From assembly GCA_032358255.1 (NCBI GenBank), contig JAULBX010008329.1, forward strand, positions 52,859-116,858: DNA of 64,000 nt, written 5' to 3'. Both the position numbers and the translations under genes were made by a program. This DNA comes from Heterotrichella gracilis (taxonomy: Eukaryota > Sar > Xanthophyceae > Tribonematales > Xanthonemataceae). The notes under the pieces are model-generated. The model was not told the origin of the DNA, ran no database searches, and saw only the letters and a program-made list of their open reading frames with translations. Below, piece after piece: positions 45,301 through 56,490 of the stretch (its first letter is position 1; each line of letters begins with the position of its first letter).

Positions 45301-48300
45301 TATGCAGCTGATTTGGAGGGTTTCTGTGCTAGGTCACCCCTGCGTGGGGTATCAGTAGGGTTTTCCGTGTTGCTTGTCGTGTGGGTGTGAGGGTGGTGGC
45401 TGCATGGGGTGCACTCTCGGTGGGATATGTACATGCCATGACGCATACATTCGATTCACATGAGTTAATTGGTGAGCCAAGTTTTACGTACTTGGAATAA
45501 CAAGCCACACAGACCACCAATATCATGCTTGCAAACCCCTCCAATGAAGATGGGACCATAATGTGACGGGGTTTTTTGTGACCGGGGTCCAAAACATGGT
45601 GCTGCAGATTGAGTTCCCGGATGCAAATTTGGGCGTGAAGCTGCGCCTGGGGGCCGTAGGGGCCAAACTGTTCACAGTGGGCAAGGGGGATGATGTGAGC
45701 GGGTGGAAAGTGAAACAGGTCGTTGCATCAATCACGGAATATCCCACCGCCAGCTCGTTCAGCAAGGTGAGATATGCAGCAAAAGATATCCACATCTACC
45801 TGCATCTGCACGTTGCATCTTTGATGTGGCGTGCGCACAACACCTCAAACCTTGGATGGTCCTCAACCCTAAATCGCACATCCTAATCCTTCCCGTGCCT
45901 GGCCCCGGCTGTACCCATGCCGATGCGCGTGGGTGTGTGCAGGGCATCCCAAACCCTAAACCTAAAACCATGGCTCTGCCTGTACCCAGCGCACCCAAAC
46001 CCTACACCCTACACCATGGCTGTGCGTGTGTGCATGGCACCCAAACTGCAAACTCTAAACCCTAATCCATGGCTGTGCGTGTGCGCAGGGCACCCTGAAG
46101 CGCTCCGACTCCAACATCACGCTGGTGCCGGTGGACTTCTTTTCATCCGATGACGTGTCAAGCCCAGTCATGACGACAGTGCTGGTGGTGGACGTGGTGG
46201 TGCGCGGCCAAAACCCTAAACCCTACAACTCAAACCACTGATGTTGGACCCTTCAATAGCACTCGCTCGCCTGCACGCCACCCGCCTGTCTATTGACCTG
46301 ATTTACACAACTGATGACAGACATAATTACAAAAACGTGGATGCACCCAATCCTCTCTGTTTCCTCCCCATGGTTCCCACTGTGCACCTAGCGGCAAACA
46401 TATTAATTTTGCAAAACGACTAATTTAACAGGTTTACATGTATGCACGGTGGGAAAGATTGCCCAGCTATCCAAGTGCATGCTTTTCCCCCCCCCGTATT
46501 CTCAACCCCGTGTCTCCCCCCCTTGCAGGTCACCCGGCTGTCCACCTACATGATAGTGAACGTGGTGCTTCCCATCGTGCTGTGTGTGTGGCTGGGCTTC
46601 ATCGTGTTCCTGCTGGACAAGCAGAGCCTGGGGGAGAGGGAGGGTAGGGCGCTTAGGGCACCATTACACAATAAATACTATTAATAAATAATTGCAGTAA
46701 ATAATGAAAAATGTTTGTGCGTCCGCTGGACAAGCAGAGCCTGGGGGAGAGGGAAGGTAGGGCGGTTGGGGCGCAATTTTTCCGTAACAAATAACAATAT
46801 TTAAAGAACTTTGGGTTTGCGTCGCTGGACTAAAAGCACCTAATGAGGAGGAAGAGTAGGGTTAAGCGCCCATAGGCGACTTCCTCATCTCATCACCTGA
46901 CCCGCAGCGATTCCCATCCGCATGCGCTCCCCCCCAATGCCCCCCTCCTCACCCCTCTCCTCCCCTCCCCTGCAGTCATTATAGTCACCCTGGCCCTCCA
47001 GGTCATAGGCGACCTCATCACTTCAACATCTTATCACCTGACCTGCAGCAGTCCCCATCCTCACCCCTCCTCCCCTCCCCTGCAGTAATTATGGTCACCC
47101 TGTATCCCCATCCCCCCCTCCTCACGCCCCTCCTCCCCTCTCTCCTGCAGTTATCGTGGTTACCCTGTTCCTGTCCCTCTCCGCCCTGCAAATGGTCATA
47201 GGTGACCTCCTCCCCTCCTCCAGCTATGTCATCCCCACGCAGCAGCTCATCCTGCTGTCTTACGCCTACCTGGGGCTCTTTGCAATTGAGAGCGCGGTCA
47301 TGTACACCCTGGTCAATGTGTCGGACATCAGGGATAGGAGGGAGGTACGAATGAAGTGTGAAACCCTTCCCAAAAGTCCTCAAGGGTTAGGTATCCCAGG
47401 AATGGTTTGCCATTGAGAGCGCTGTCATGTACACACCCTGGTCAATGTGTCGGACATCAGGGATAGGAGGAGGTGCGGTACCCTATGAGGTCGTAAGCAG
47501 GACCATAGCTAGGGTTTAAGGGTGCACTTCGATGTCTGCGGTAGGGGGCGCTGTCATGTACACACTGGTTAATGTGTCAGACATCAGGGATAGGAAGGAG
47601 GTGCGACACCCTATGGGAAACCTTTGATGGCCAGGGTTTAGGGATTCCCAAGGATGGCTGGGGAAGAGCAAACAGGCATGCACACCATGGTCCAATGTGG
47701 CGGACATCAGGGAAGGGAGGAGGGTTTAAACCCTAAGGAAACCACGTGCTTTGAAGCTCTAAAACCCTACACCGATGTCCACCACCTTCACACCCTTCAC
47801 CTGGCGGTCAAGAGGGCTCTGTGCTCAACCATTTTGTAGACAACACGCCCACCACCCAAACCTGTGCGATTATGATCACACATAATGGACTCCACCGTGG
47901 ACAAGGGGTATAAGAATGGAGGGCTGCTCTTGTTCTTCTAAATACCCAGATGCTCACCCAGGCCTCCAGCTTCCTGGTCAAAAACCCCAGAACCCTAACG
48001 CAAAACCCACCAAACCACTTTGCAGAAGCACCGCAACGCCTACACCCGCTCCCTCAACCGCAAGCGCCAGGGCCAGTGGCACCTGGGGGGGTCGGTGCGG
48101 TCCCGCGTGCACAGGCAGCAGCACAAGCAGGCAGAACAGGAGAGGGCCAGCCAAGCTGAGGGGATGCAAGGGGGGGAGGAGAATGGGGATGCAGGGGAGG
48201 TGTTCATGTCAATGCGCTCATCTGGTGAGGTGGTGGGGATGGCGTGGGTCCCGCAGGAATGCTTTTTTTTTATATGGAGTGTTGGGCTTTCAGTGACTGT

Positions 48301-49181
48301 GCATGTGACCAATACCAGCCAATTATGGCTGGCTGGATGAATCTGATCATCCATGCAACCATCATTGTGCGATCATCGCCGTACGATCATCACCACAGAT
48401 TACAATGCGATCATGAGCCAACCCCAATGCCTACGCTACCTCTCGAAACCCTAACATAAACCCTACCTTGCCGCCAGGGTTGGCACCTGGCGACGTGCCT
48501 GTGGCTGTGCCCAGCAGCACGCCCAGCTCTGACCAAGAGTATCCTAAAGGGGTACAGGAATACCCTAAAGGGGTACACGAGCTGCACGATGGGTCAGCCG
48601 AGGCTGCAGCCCAGCCCAAACCCAAGCGCAGGCGGTGCACCAAGGTAGGCCATGCCACCACATGTACGAGTACCCTCAGCTATGGTACCCTGAGCTATGG
48701 TTTTGCCATGGGCCATTATTACTCTGAGCAAGGTTTCACAGTCAGTGCAGAGCTGCATGACCTGACACCACTTTCCATGATAAACCCCCGAGACATTGCC
48801 CATGCCAGTTGGGTATTGTGGTGCGTGTTGGCATTGTCTTTGAGGGGATATTTATGCCATATCAGCTCATGCTATCAATATAACAAATCCAAACCCCTTG
48901 TAATGGGGTATTTCTCCCCCTAACCCTGACGCACCACCAATCCCAACCTTGCGCAGGGCTGCAGATCGTGCGGGAGACCCGCATGGTACACTGCGATCGG
49001 TGACGATGCTGACTACGCCGATTACTTGGCCACGCGATTGGAGAAAATCACATTTTGGGTCGTGCTGATCACCTACAACCTGGGCGCAGTGCTTATTTTT
49101 GTCATTAATTCAGCCATACATGACAACAGCCCGCCAGAGTATGGGACAGTGCTGGAGACTGTGAGCTCCGGGGTGTCCTAG
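42376..49181 (+). CDS. Pentameric ligand-gated ion channel (Cys-loop superfamily, GLIC-like)
   Basis: Predicted ligand-gated channel subunit, 563 residues, 13 exons: 42376-42567, 43420-43504, 43966-44014, 44326-44403, 44783-44855, 45196-45240, 45608-45766, 46089-46199, 46529-46643, 47151-47344, 48026-48224, 48478-48644, 48957-49181. Phases close. A signal peptide (MGRYACMWGVALAVLLGAV) precedes the ligand-binding region: EREIFASVYLDRLL, MYFYIAWVDP, IYLPSFSFRNV and MDFRRFPFDSQ. The last is the Pro-loop, without the two flanking cysteines of animal receptors. M1 is YMIVNVVLPIVLCVWLGFIV. M2 follows GER as VIVVTLFLSLSALQMVIGDLLP, with Glu at -1', Thr 6', Leu 9' and Asp 20'. M3 is LILLSYAYLGLFAIESAVMY. 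A basic/acidic loop of about 140 residues leads to M4 FWVVLITYNLGAVLIFV. The Glu ring suggests cation selectivity (inference). The ligand is unknown. Confidence 0.93.
43170..43430 (+). repeat. Echoes of channel exon 2 acceptor
   Basis: Imperfect copies of GT(C/T)GTCCTG..GCCTTTGCAGGCC from the true acceptor (about 43385-43425) occur twice upstream, near 43235 and 43280. They include CCAC/TCGTTCCACAGTGCC sequence resembling the decayed exon start. Confidence 0.5.
44085..44330 (+). repeat. Array of about 57-bp units before channel exon 4
   Basis: Four to five units of CTTCCTTGTACATAATGTGCATGC..CTGAGGGC..TTCCCCCCTTG run up to the exon 4 acceptor. The last unit merges into the polypyrimidine tract. 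The array is intronic and gives spurious repeat proteins in translation. Confidence 0.85.
44585..44795 (+). repeat. Array of about 35-bp echoes of channel exon 5 start
   Basis: At least five degenerate units like TTGTGCCCTTCAGCATTGACATGG lead to the true acceptor CCCTGCAGCATTGACGTGGA at 44777-44796. Each unit copies the acceptor and the first codons of exon 5 (IDVD). Decay is strong in the middle units. Confidence 0.8.
45930..46105 (+). repeat. About 60-bp echoes of channel exon 8 acceptor
   Basis: Three units end in GTGTGCAGGGCA, GTACCCAGCGCA and GTGTGCATGGCA. They precede the true acceptor GTGCGCAGGGCACC at 46081-46094. Each unit carries CCAAACCCTAAA-type sequence and ACCATGGCTGTG. Confidence 0.8.
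46610..46860 (+). repeat. Copies of channel exon 9 donor edge
   Basis: The segment CTGGACAAGCAGAGCCTGGGGGAGAGGGAGGGTAGGGC (exon 9 end and donor) recurs at about 46725-46765 almost unchanged, and in decayed form near 46828-46865. The first copy keeps a usable donor. Confidence 0.85.
46890..47210 (+). repeat. Copies of channel exon 10 acceptor and M2 start
   Basis: The acceptor and exon start TCCTGCAGTTATCGTGGTTACCCTG (from 47145) is preceded by similar blocks at about 46970-47020 and 47080-47105. The first also carries GTCATAGGCGACCTC, matching the later VIGDLL codons, so it is an internally deleted copy of the M2 exon. Confidence 0.85.
47285..47730 (+). repeat. Copies of channel exon 10 donor edge
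   Basis: The exon 10 end (VMYTLVNVSDIRDRRE plus donor, ending 47344) is followed by three copies at about 47415-47475, 47550-47605 and 47670-47725. Spacing is 120-135 bp. The copies differ by small indels and decline in similarity with distance. Confidence 0.88.
48536..48577 (+). repeat. In-frame 21-bp tandem duplication in the channel M3-M4 loop
   Basis: The coding sequence for EYPKGVQ is followed directly by EYPKGVH, a 21-bp tandem duplication with three mismatches. It sits inside exon 12, in the long cytoplasmic loop, and keeps the frame. Confidence 0.85.
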
Positions 49182-50677
49182 GGTATGCTAGGGTTATGCC
49201 AGGGTGTCGGTGTCATCCATGGGTAGGGGTCCAATCACGCAGGGCACACGGCTAGGGTTTTGGGGGGGTCGATATCGCGGGGTGCTGCAAAGGGGCAGCC
49301 TGAGGGGTTGGTGTGTTGGGAGTGGCAATGGCGCCAGTGGGTGTGGATGAGAGGTTTCAAATAAAATAATTGCATTGTTGAGCGCGCACATTTTGGAGGA
49401 TTATGGCAAAAGGCTTCTTTAAGACTTCACTAATGCTCTTAGGTAATAGTTGAAATTTAATTCATTTATGTAGAATCTCCCCACCCTTTATGCTGGTTCA
49501 GTATGATTGTAGGGCTTCAGCACAGTCCCCAGGCTTGTGTTTGGAATTTTGTATGTGATGATTGACAATGTACGGAAGGAAGGGTTTGGAGTTCCCAACT
49601 GTTTTGGGCATGGCATGCGCCCCTTTCTTTTTGACGCACTCCTCGCCCATGTGCCCCTTTTTTCCTATATGCCCATGGCATTGCTGCAGCAGCTGTTGAC
49701 AGACCCTCGACGCAAGCTGAATTACCCTGATACCACGCTAAAGTGATGAATGCCCGTCATGATGCCACGCCTGTTTCTTCCAGTCTTTAGGTTTTTGGTG
49801 TCCGGAAAACCCTTCGCACATCGCGGGTTTTGCCAGGGTTTTGCGGACAAGACCGAGCAAGGATTTCGGCTTGCATGAGATGCTGTAACACATAAAGATG
49901 TCACTTCTGACCCAACCACCGTAACAGCAACCACTTCAGCCGATGCATGCATGGTGTTTCTGTTGCATACGCATATACACGCCATGTTTATCGGGCACAA
50001 GGTCCGGACCGGCTCGCTCGTGTGTACGAGGCTCTGCTTAACACACTTTCCGCACACACAGCTGAGGTTGTTACCGTCTCTAGCTAATGGTCTGTTGTTA
50101 CTAGCGGCCAGTTTCGAGCATATTATGGGGGCACTCTATGAGAATACTTCAGCCTGACAGCGGGGCATGCATTTCCAGTTGAACACTCAGTGATCACCGG
50201 GCTATGCTCTCCCACTAGGTAATAGCAGCTATCCTGTTGCAACGCCGTTGAAGCTGGCTCTCGTCTGTTAAATTATTGGAGGAATATTACCAGCCTCCAG
50301 TATTGCCAAAACCTGGTGAGTGTGTTTAAACTTTAGTGCTGGGCTTCTACCTAAAAAATTGCTAGTCCTCCAGCAGAACCTAGCCCACTGGGTAGAGTTT
50401 CGGTCCAACCTCAGTGAGCATATATGCATGTATGAACAGAGTTCCTACAAACAAATCCTCCTGTAAGGTCAACATGCTTGTAGCACTGCCCCTGACCCAG
50501 GGCATATGCAAAGGTACTTCCATGATACCCGCCTGGGAAGTCACTTTTGCACTCAAAGCGAGTTTCATGTGCATAGGACACATCAGTCAGCCTATGGACA
50601 TCAAGTGGCAGACACACAGTTGTCACAGTCCTGAGGACTGAAACCTGCTGGCTTGGACTTCAGAGTGCCTTAGAGTC

Positions 50678-50718
<41 letters not shown>

Positions 50719-50833
50719 GGACTGTCACTGTGGCGCCACTGCATCAGGGCCTGCATTGGCCCTGAGCCAGGCATGGGATCCCCCATTGCATGCCATTGAA
50801 TCCTAATCACCGCCACTGATCAGCAGCGCTAGC
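49182..50833. other. Spacer between channel and GT49 genes
   Basis: No gene recognised. It holds the channel 3' flank and the GT49 promoter and 5' UTR. It includes a CAG repeat at 50679-50717. Confidence 0.45.
50679..50717 (+). repeat. (CAG)13 microsatellite upstream of GT49
   Basis: Thirteen perfect CAG triplets end 116 bp before the GT49 start codon, probably in the 5' UTR. No start codon places them in a coding frame. Confidence 0.95.
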
Positions 50834-53800
50834 ATGGCGCAAGCACAGGCCTGGAGGCCACACGCGGCTACCGTGCTGCTGCTGGTGTTTGCACTACCCA
50901 CGGCAGTACTGCTGTTTCCCTGGCTTCTGTCAGTGCGACACTCGCTGAGCGCGCGGCCAGTGCGCATGGCTGAGTTGGTGAGGAGCAGCCATGGGTTGGG
51001 AACTCATGGTGGTGGTGACTTCAGGTATGTTGAGGGGACATGACACTTTAAGAGTATTACTGTATTGCATGCCATGTCTGGCACACCATGCACTTGTGCC
51101 TGCTGCATCCAAAACTGTTTCCAGCCAATTCTCGTTCACTCAAAACCCATTTCCTAAACCCTACACATTTTTAGAATGACATGCAGTCACAGTCACGCTA
51201 TGGTCAATCCCAACATGCATACAATCAGACCTCCAAAATAGGGAACCTGACCTTGCCCATGGATTGGTTGTGCCACACCATTACCAGGTCCTGATGCTTT
51301 CAACTCCTGCATGCAGCTTGTGCAAGCTCGCACACCCTCAACATCAGCGGCAGTGGCCCACTGGCTACTCCACTTTCCTCAAAGCTGCGCCATACCTGGA
51401 GGTGGTCTATGCTTCTCGTGGCCAGAGGTCCAGGGAGGGCTTGAATGTGACACTCATCACCCATGCCTCCCTGGACAGACTGGATAGGCTGCGCTTGCAG
51501 TGCCTGTCGTGGGGAGGGGTGCTGAATGTTGCAGTGTGGCTGCCTGTCACACGCCATCTGTGCAAGGTATGGTATTATATGCGATGGATGCAGTATTGGA
51601 ATAAATCCGGGAGGACTATAACATATCATGTGGCTACAGTCTTCCTGATAGAAATGTATTCAATTTTAAAATGATTGCAATGATGTAATGATATACGGAC
51701 ATTCAGTTCCAGCAAATGACCTGCCATTTTATGCCTGCAGGTACAGCTACAGAGCATGAGACTTTCACATCCGCCATTGATAGGCTGTTAGATCTGCAGC
51801 AGGCCATGGATCACGTACACAACCACACAGCCTGTGTGCTGGACTTTGTGCTGCTGAAAGAGGTTGTGGATGATGACTTCTTGTGGGCCCACCCCTTCAA
51901 CTCGCTCAAGAACTACGCGCTTCTGTTTTCACGGACGGAGCTGGTTTTGGATCTTGACCTGGATTTTTTGGTGGCACCCCAGCTGTCGAAGGAGATCCTG
52001 GACCCTGAAAGGTACCATGGCCCATAGTATGAGGAGGGGGTGCGTGGCATGTTTTTGGCCTTACTAGGCTGTCTTCCTGCTGGCGTATCTGCCCGGATAG
52101 TTTTTTATAATGTATGGATGTTTAATAATAATGTATTACGATAAATGCATATATATTTAGTGCGTCAAGTATTAAACTTCTTATTATGTCGGTAACCATG
52201 AGACCATTGGCTCTTGACAAAGGTTCTTTCTTGCAGATATGAAGAGATGCGTGCACGGTGTGAGGACAAGCAAGCGATTGTCATACCTACTCTGGAGCCT
52301 GCTGACAAGTACGGGTCTGATCCCAACACGATGCAACTGGTGCGCCAAGTTGCAGGTAGGTGTGAAAAGGCCAGATATGCAGTACTCTCCCAGAAGCCTA
52401 GAAGTTTCCTCTGTATAGATGCTTACCGGTATTTGGTTGCCGAAGGAGCGGTGTGCGTGCCGTAATGCTGCAGCTAAATAACACATTAAATATATATAAA
52501 AGCGGCATGGGAAGTTGGTTACTTGTTGCTGCTGTCGCCAACAAACCTTGACGATAACACTATTTGTGTGTGTGCAGAGTTAGACAAGCACAGCATTGCC
52601 CCTCTTCTGGCAGTGTGCAAGGTCACCAAGATGGAAAACAACATGGAAGTAAGATACGATTTGGTGGTGGTTCAGACCGATACCGTGTCTGTTTGGCTGT
52701 CGATCACCATTGCATGAAGGCTCTGTATGTTGCATTCATATCTTGCATACAAGCAAAGCAAGTATTGCAAACTATCGATGATGCCATCAGCGATATTCTG
52801 TGTGCATTACCGTACTGGCGCAGGCCCAGTGCGCAACTGCTGGTTTGACTGTTTGGTGATCACGTTTTGTCCGCGTGGTAAATCAAGGCCCTGAGTAAAT
52901 CTATGCAGATGGGTTGCGCAGTGCCGGGGCGGTTCTGACATCCATGGCTTGCAGGTGTTTGGCAACTGCCCCAGTCCCCTGATCCCCTTTATGGGTGGCC
53001 TCCACGGACATTATGCCACAGCCTATGCCAGGTAGCTGCAACACCCCCAAACAAATTTAATTGCGAGAAAGACTTTGAAATGGAACTTTGACGGTGGCGG
53101 GGTCTGCAGTCAATTGACAAGTTGATGTCAGCAGCATGTGCATTGATTGTGGTAAGCACAGTTGCATGACCAGAGACATATATCCTGGCAATACTTGACG
53201 AGGTTATTCTTTCTGCTGTGCCTCGCGATTCACACTTTTGGGATGCCTAGCCAGCTGAAAACACCCTCTTTGCATTCCTCCTGATCTGTCACCTGTGGCG
53301 ATTCCTTTCAGTCTTCTTAGTTCTTGCTGTCAGCAGGCCTCTGATCGCTTCCCCTGATCACAATGTCCAGGTGGCAGCAGGCCTCTGATTACTACGAGGT
53401 TGATTGGGAGCACCGGGTGGACCCCACTGGCAAGAGCAAGCGCAGGCGATACGAGCCATGGATCATGGTGAGCAGGTGAGTCAACTGAGATTATCATACC
53501 AGAAAACCCTAAACTCCAAACCCTAAAATAAACCCTAAACCCTCACAAGCAGGTGAGTCAGCGAGACACCACGAAGCCTTAATTACATGCATTGTGTGAT
53601 CAATGTGCGTTGGCACAATGGCTTGGAAATGGCATTGTCACCTGATCCCCTAGGGATTGTAAAGTCGCAGGATACATATGCAGCGCATTTGCCTCGCGCT
53701 GTGGTACGTTTCTCAAACCTCAATGTGGCTGCAGGAAACACCTCCCATGGTTTGATGAGCGCTTTCGAGGATTTGGGTGCACCAAGATCCACCACAGGCA

Positions 53801-54411
53801 CTACATGCGCAGCCGGGGGTTCAAATTCGTGGTGCACCCCCGCGCATTTGCTGTGCACATGCCGCACCCGCTGTCAGCGGCGCGCAAGCACCTGCTGGTT
53901 GACAGGCAGGACCTGCGCATGCTGGTGTTTGACCTGTGCGTCAGGTCACTGGGGGAGCAAGCAAAAGGTAAAGGTCCTACCTTTTCCATGGCCAAAGTCG
54001 AAACATCTTTCAAAATGGTTTCACTACTGTTTTGGGGGGAAGATAGTGGCATGATTATTGCACTGCAGCAAGGATAGTCCTACTTTATTGTTTCATTCTT
54101 TCAATTCCAACAAAGTCTAGGCTGCAGCAATGCTAGTTGCCTGGCTCATATTGCATCCTGATTTTGTTCACATGCACCCTCCATGTATTTGCCGCAAATG
54201 TGGCATATTATTTTGATTCTGAATTAGGCACAAGCCATTTTTCATATCTGCCATGGCAACACTGCTTATGGTGCCTGCAGGTGCAAATGGCATATACTCC
54301 CCCGCCATCCACCAGGCACTGTTTGCCTGCAAGCATGAGCTGCCATGGTGGACTGCCCACTCAGATGAACAGATGAACGGACCACCATTCATTGCAGACA
54401 TGCCTGTGTAG
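50834..54411 (+). CDS. GT49-family glycosyltransferase (LARGE/B4GAT1 type)
   Basis: Predicted Golgi type II membrane glycosyltransferase, 493 residues, nine exons: 50834-51024, 51317-51566, 51707-52011, 52237-52355, 52578-52648, 52955-53031, 53371-53475, 53735-53967, 54281-54411. Phases close. A signal anchor spans about residues 11-33 (AATVLLLVFALPTAVLLFPWLL). The catalytic domain shows LNVTLITHASLDRLDRL, the DXD site in LVLDLDLDFLVAP, then YEPWIMVSR, LPWFDERFRGFG and FKFVVHPRAFAVHMPHP, all typical of the dystroglycan-type GT49 family. Animal members add glucuronic acid in xylose-glucuronate or related glycans; donor and acceptor in this organism are unknown. It has one GT domain, as in B4GAT1, rather than the two of LARGE. 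It ends 180 bp from the stop of a convergent DUF268 gene. Confidence 0.92.
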
Positions 54412-54591
54412 TGGCCAGATGATTGGGCGCCGGTGGACAGTATGAGTACTGGGATCAGTAGGCAATCTGTGCAGAATGCGTAATGTCACAAATCAGCAGG
54501 AAAAACACGTGAGCTGCAGCATACACAGCACAGCAGACCCATTTGGCTAGTGCAGCAACATTATGACAAGCAGACGTTTCTGGAATGTTGA

Positions 54592-56490
54592 CTAGGTGCA
54601 TGCGGTGTCTCTGAGGTTTTCCAGCACAAATAGCGGATATGCAATGCGCCTTGCGGCAACTGTGGTACGCATGAAATGCGCGAAACTGTCCACCCCATCC
54701 ACCCCTGTTTTGGTGAACATGTCCAACACTTTCCAGTTGTGTGTCAACATGGGCAACCGCACCAAGCTGTAAGCGCGAACAATGTTCCATGTCAGCACAT
54801 CCTTGCTGTGCACTGGGATTGACAAGTACAACAAGCCATGCGGCTTCACCAGACACGACAGCTTTTCCACGAGCTTGATATCGGCATCCGCATCCACTGG
54901 CTCCCCGAATCGACCCAGTCCAGCGCTCTCCACGTTGCTGTGCACAAAGGCGAAATCATATTGCATGCTGGAGCCATTGGATTGGATCCAGTTCCATGCC
55001 AGCTGGGCGGGGCGCAGGACGGCTAGATTTGGGGTATTGGAGGCTATTGGGTTGTAGCGCACACTCAGCACACCACTTGAACCACCTGCAGGGGGAAATC
55101 ATTGTCCACTTAGTTGGTACTAAATAGCACATCCTGGCAATGTCATGGCATGCCCCTTACTGTTGAGGGGCAAGAACTCTTGTCATTTTTGTCATTACGT
55201 GGCTCATATGACTCCACTGCTTACAAATGGTGCTTGCAAAAGAATGCAAAGTTGCAAGATGCCTTACTACCATTTTAAATAATATGAATAATTAATAAAT
55301 AATAATGAAACCTCACCGTGCAAAGGTCCTTCTGTGTGTGTGTGTCGTACTGCGTTAGTCATGGAGATACACAAAGTGCCACAGTTACTGCTAAACCCTA
55401 GTTTAGGGTTTACCCTAACTTGCGCATTGTCATTGCTGGGTGTTTTAATGATTTCATATTGTTGCGTGAGCTTACCATTGCCTAGTAGAAACCCTTCAAG
55501 CCATGGCTTTCCAGCCACGTTCATGCTGTACACAACGCCGCTCTGGTTAGCCACTGAATACTTCTCCACCGCTCTGTAGACATGTGGGATGTAGACCCCT
55601 GGGTTGGGGAATTCAGGGATATCACCAAGGCTGCGTGTGCCATCCCTCACAGAGACACTGGGAGAGTGATTGAGTGGGTTCACCGGTGGCTGGTCATCAC
55701 TGGTGTAGCTGGGCAGTCTTGATTGTTCCATGATGGCTGCCAACCTGCTGTGAGTCCACAGCGGAACTCGACCTTGTGCAATGCTCCACGGGCTGTTGGT
55801 GGATACATTGTCTGGAAAGTGGAGCCTGTCACCCATTTGAACGTGGTGTTTAACCGCAACCCTGCCGCCCAGGGTGAAATCATAGCGCTGCATGTCGGGG
55901 ACGGCCTTGGGAGGTGGCCATTGTGAGTCCCATTCATCAGTGAACCGCTGCAGATCTTCCCAGAACAGCTGGCTGCAGTTGACATGCCTGGCAAGGTATA
56001 GCCACTGTCCGTTGATAAAATAGCTGTTTTGATTTTCCGTCAGGTTTGCAGCTGGTACTTCTGATGGGCCAGATGCTGCATTTGCACTCACTTCAGGATG
56101 CACTTGGAGTGTGCAGGTGTGGTAACCTCTGGGTTCATACACCTGGTAGAAGATTGAGCTGAAGTCAATGGAGTAGTTTGCCATGCTGATCTTCAGGAGG
56201 CCATCTACTGCAATACTTCCATTGATCTCCAGTCTGAGCCTCCTCAGCCTCTGCCCTATCTGTTGAGCTGCTGGCCCAGAGTGTGCGCTACCCCCTCTTT
56301 GAACCCCTGCACCCTCTTGTGTCTGCAGCCTGCTGTGGTTTCTGTGACCCATGGTATGATGAACCTTGTACGGGAATGAAGAGCTCCCTCGCTGCACTGT
56401 GCCTGCACTGACAGTGCCACCATTCTGCATGATGACTGCGCTGCCAACCACCACCACCGCTGCCAGTACAAGACGCCACAGCCATGCCAT
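54592..56490 (-). CDS. DUF268 methyltransferase-like type II membrane protein
   Basis: Two exons, 56490-55476 and 55085-54592, joined in phase for 502 residues. The start ATG precedes a clear signal anchor (MAWLWRLVLAAVVVVGSAVIM). The lumenal part has at least eight N-glycosylation sequons (for example NGS, NYS, NLT, NCS, NVS, NQS). The C-terminal half matches the DUF268 pattern: PGVYIPHVYRAVEKYSV, KPWLEGFLLGNGGSSGVLSV, YNPIASN, YDFAFVHSNVESAGLGRFGEPVDADADI and VKPHGLLYLSIPVH. This layout resembles a SAM-methyltransferase Rossmann core (VLSVRYNP after a Gly-rich turn, then the acidic DADAD stretch), but no activity has been shown. The adjacent convergent GT49 gene suggests a glycan-related role; this is inference. 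Confidence 0.82.
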
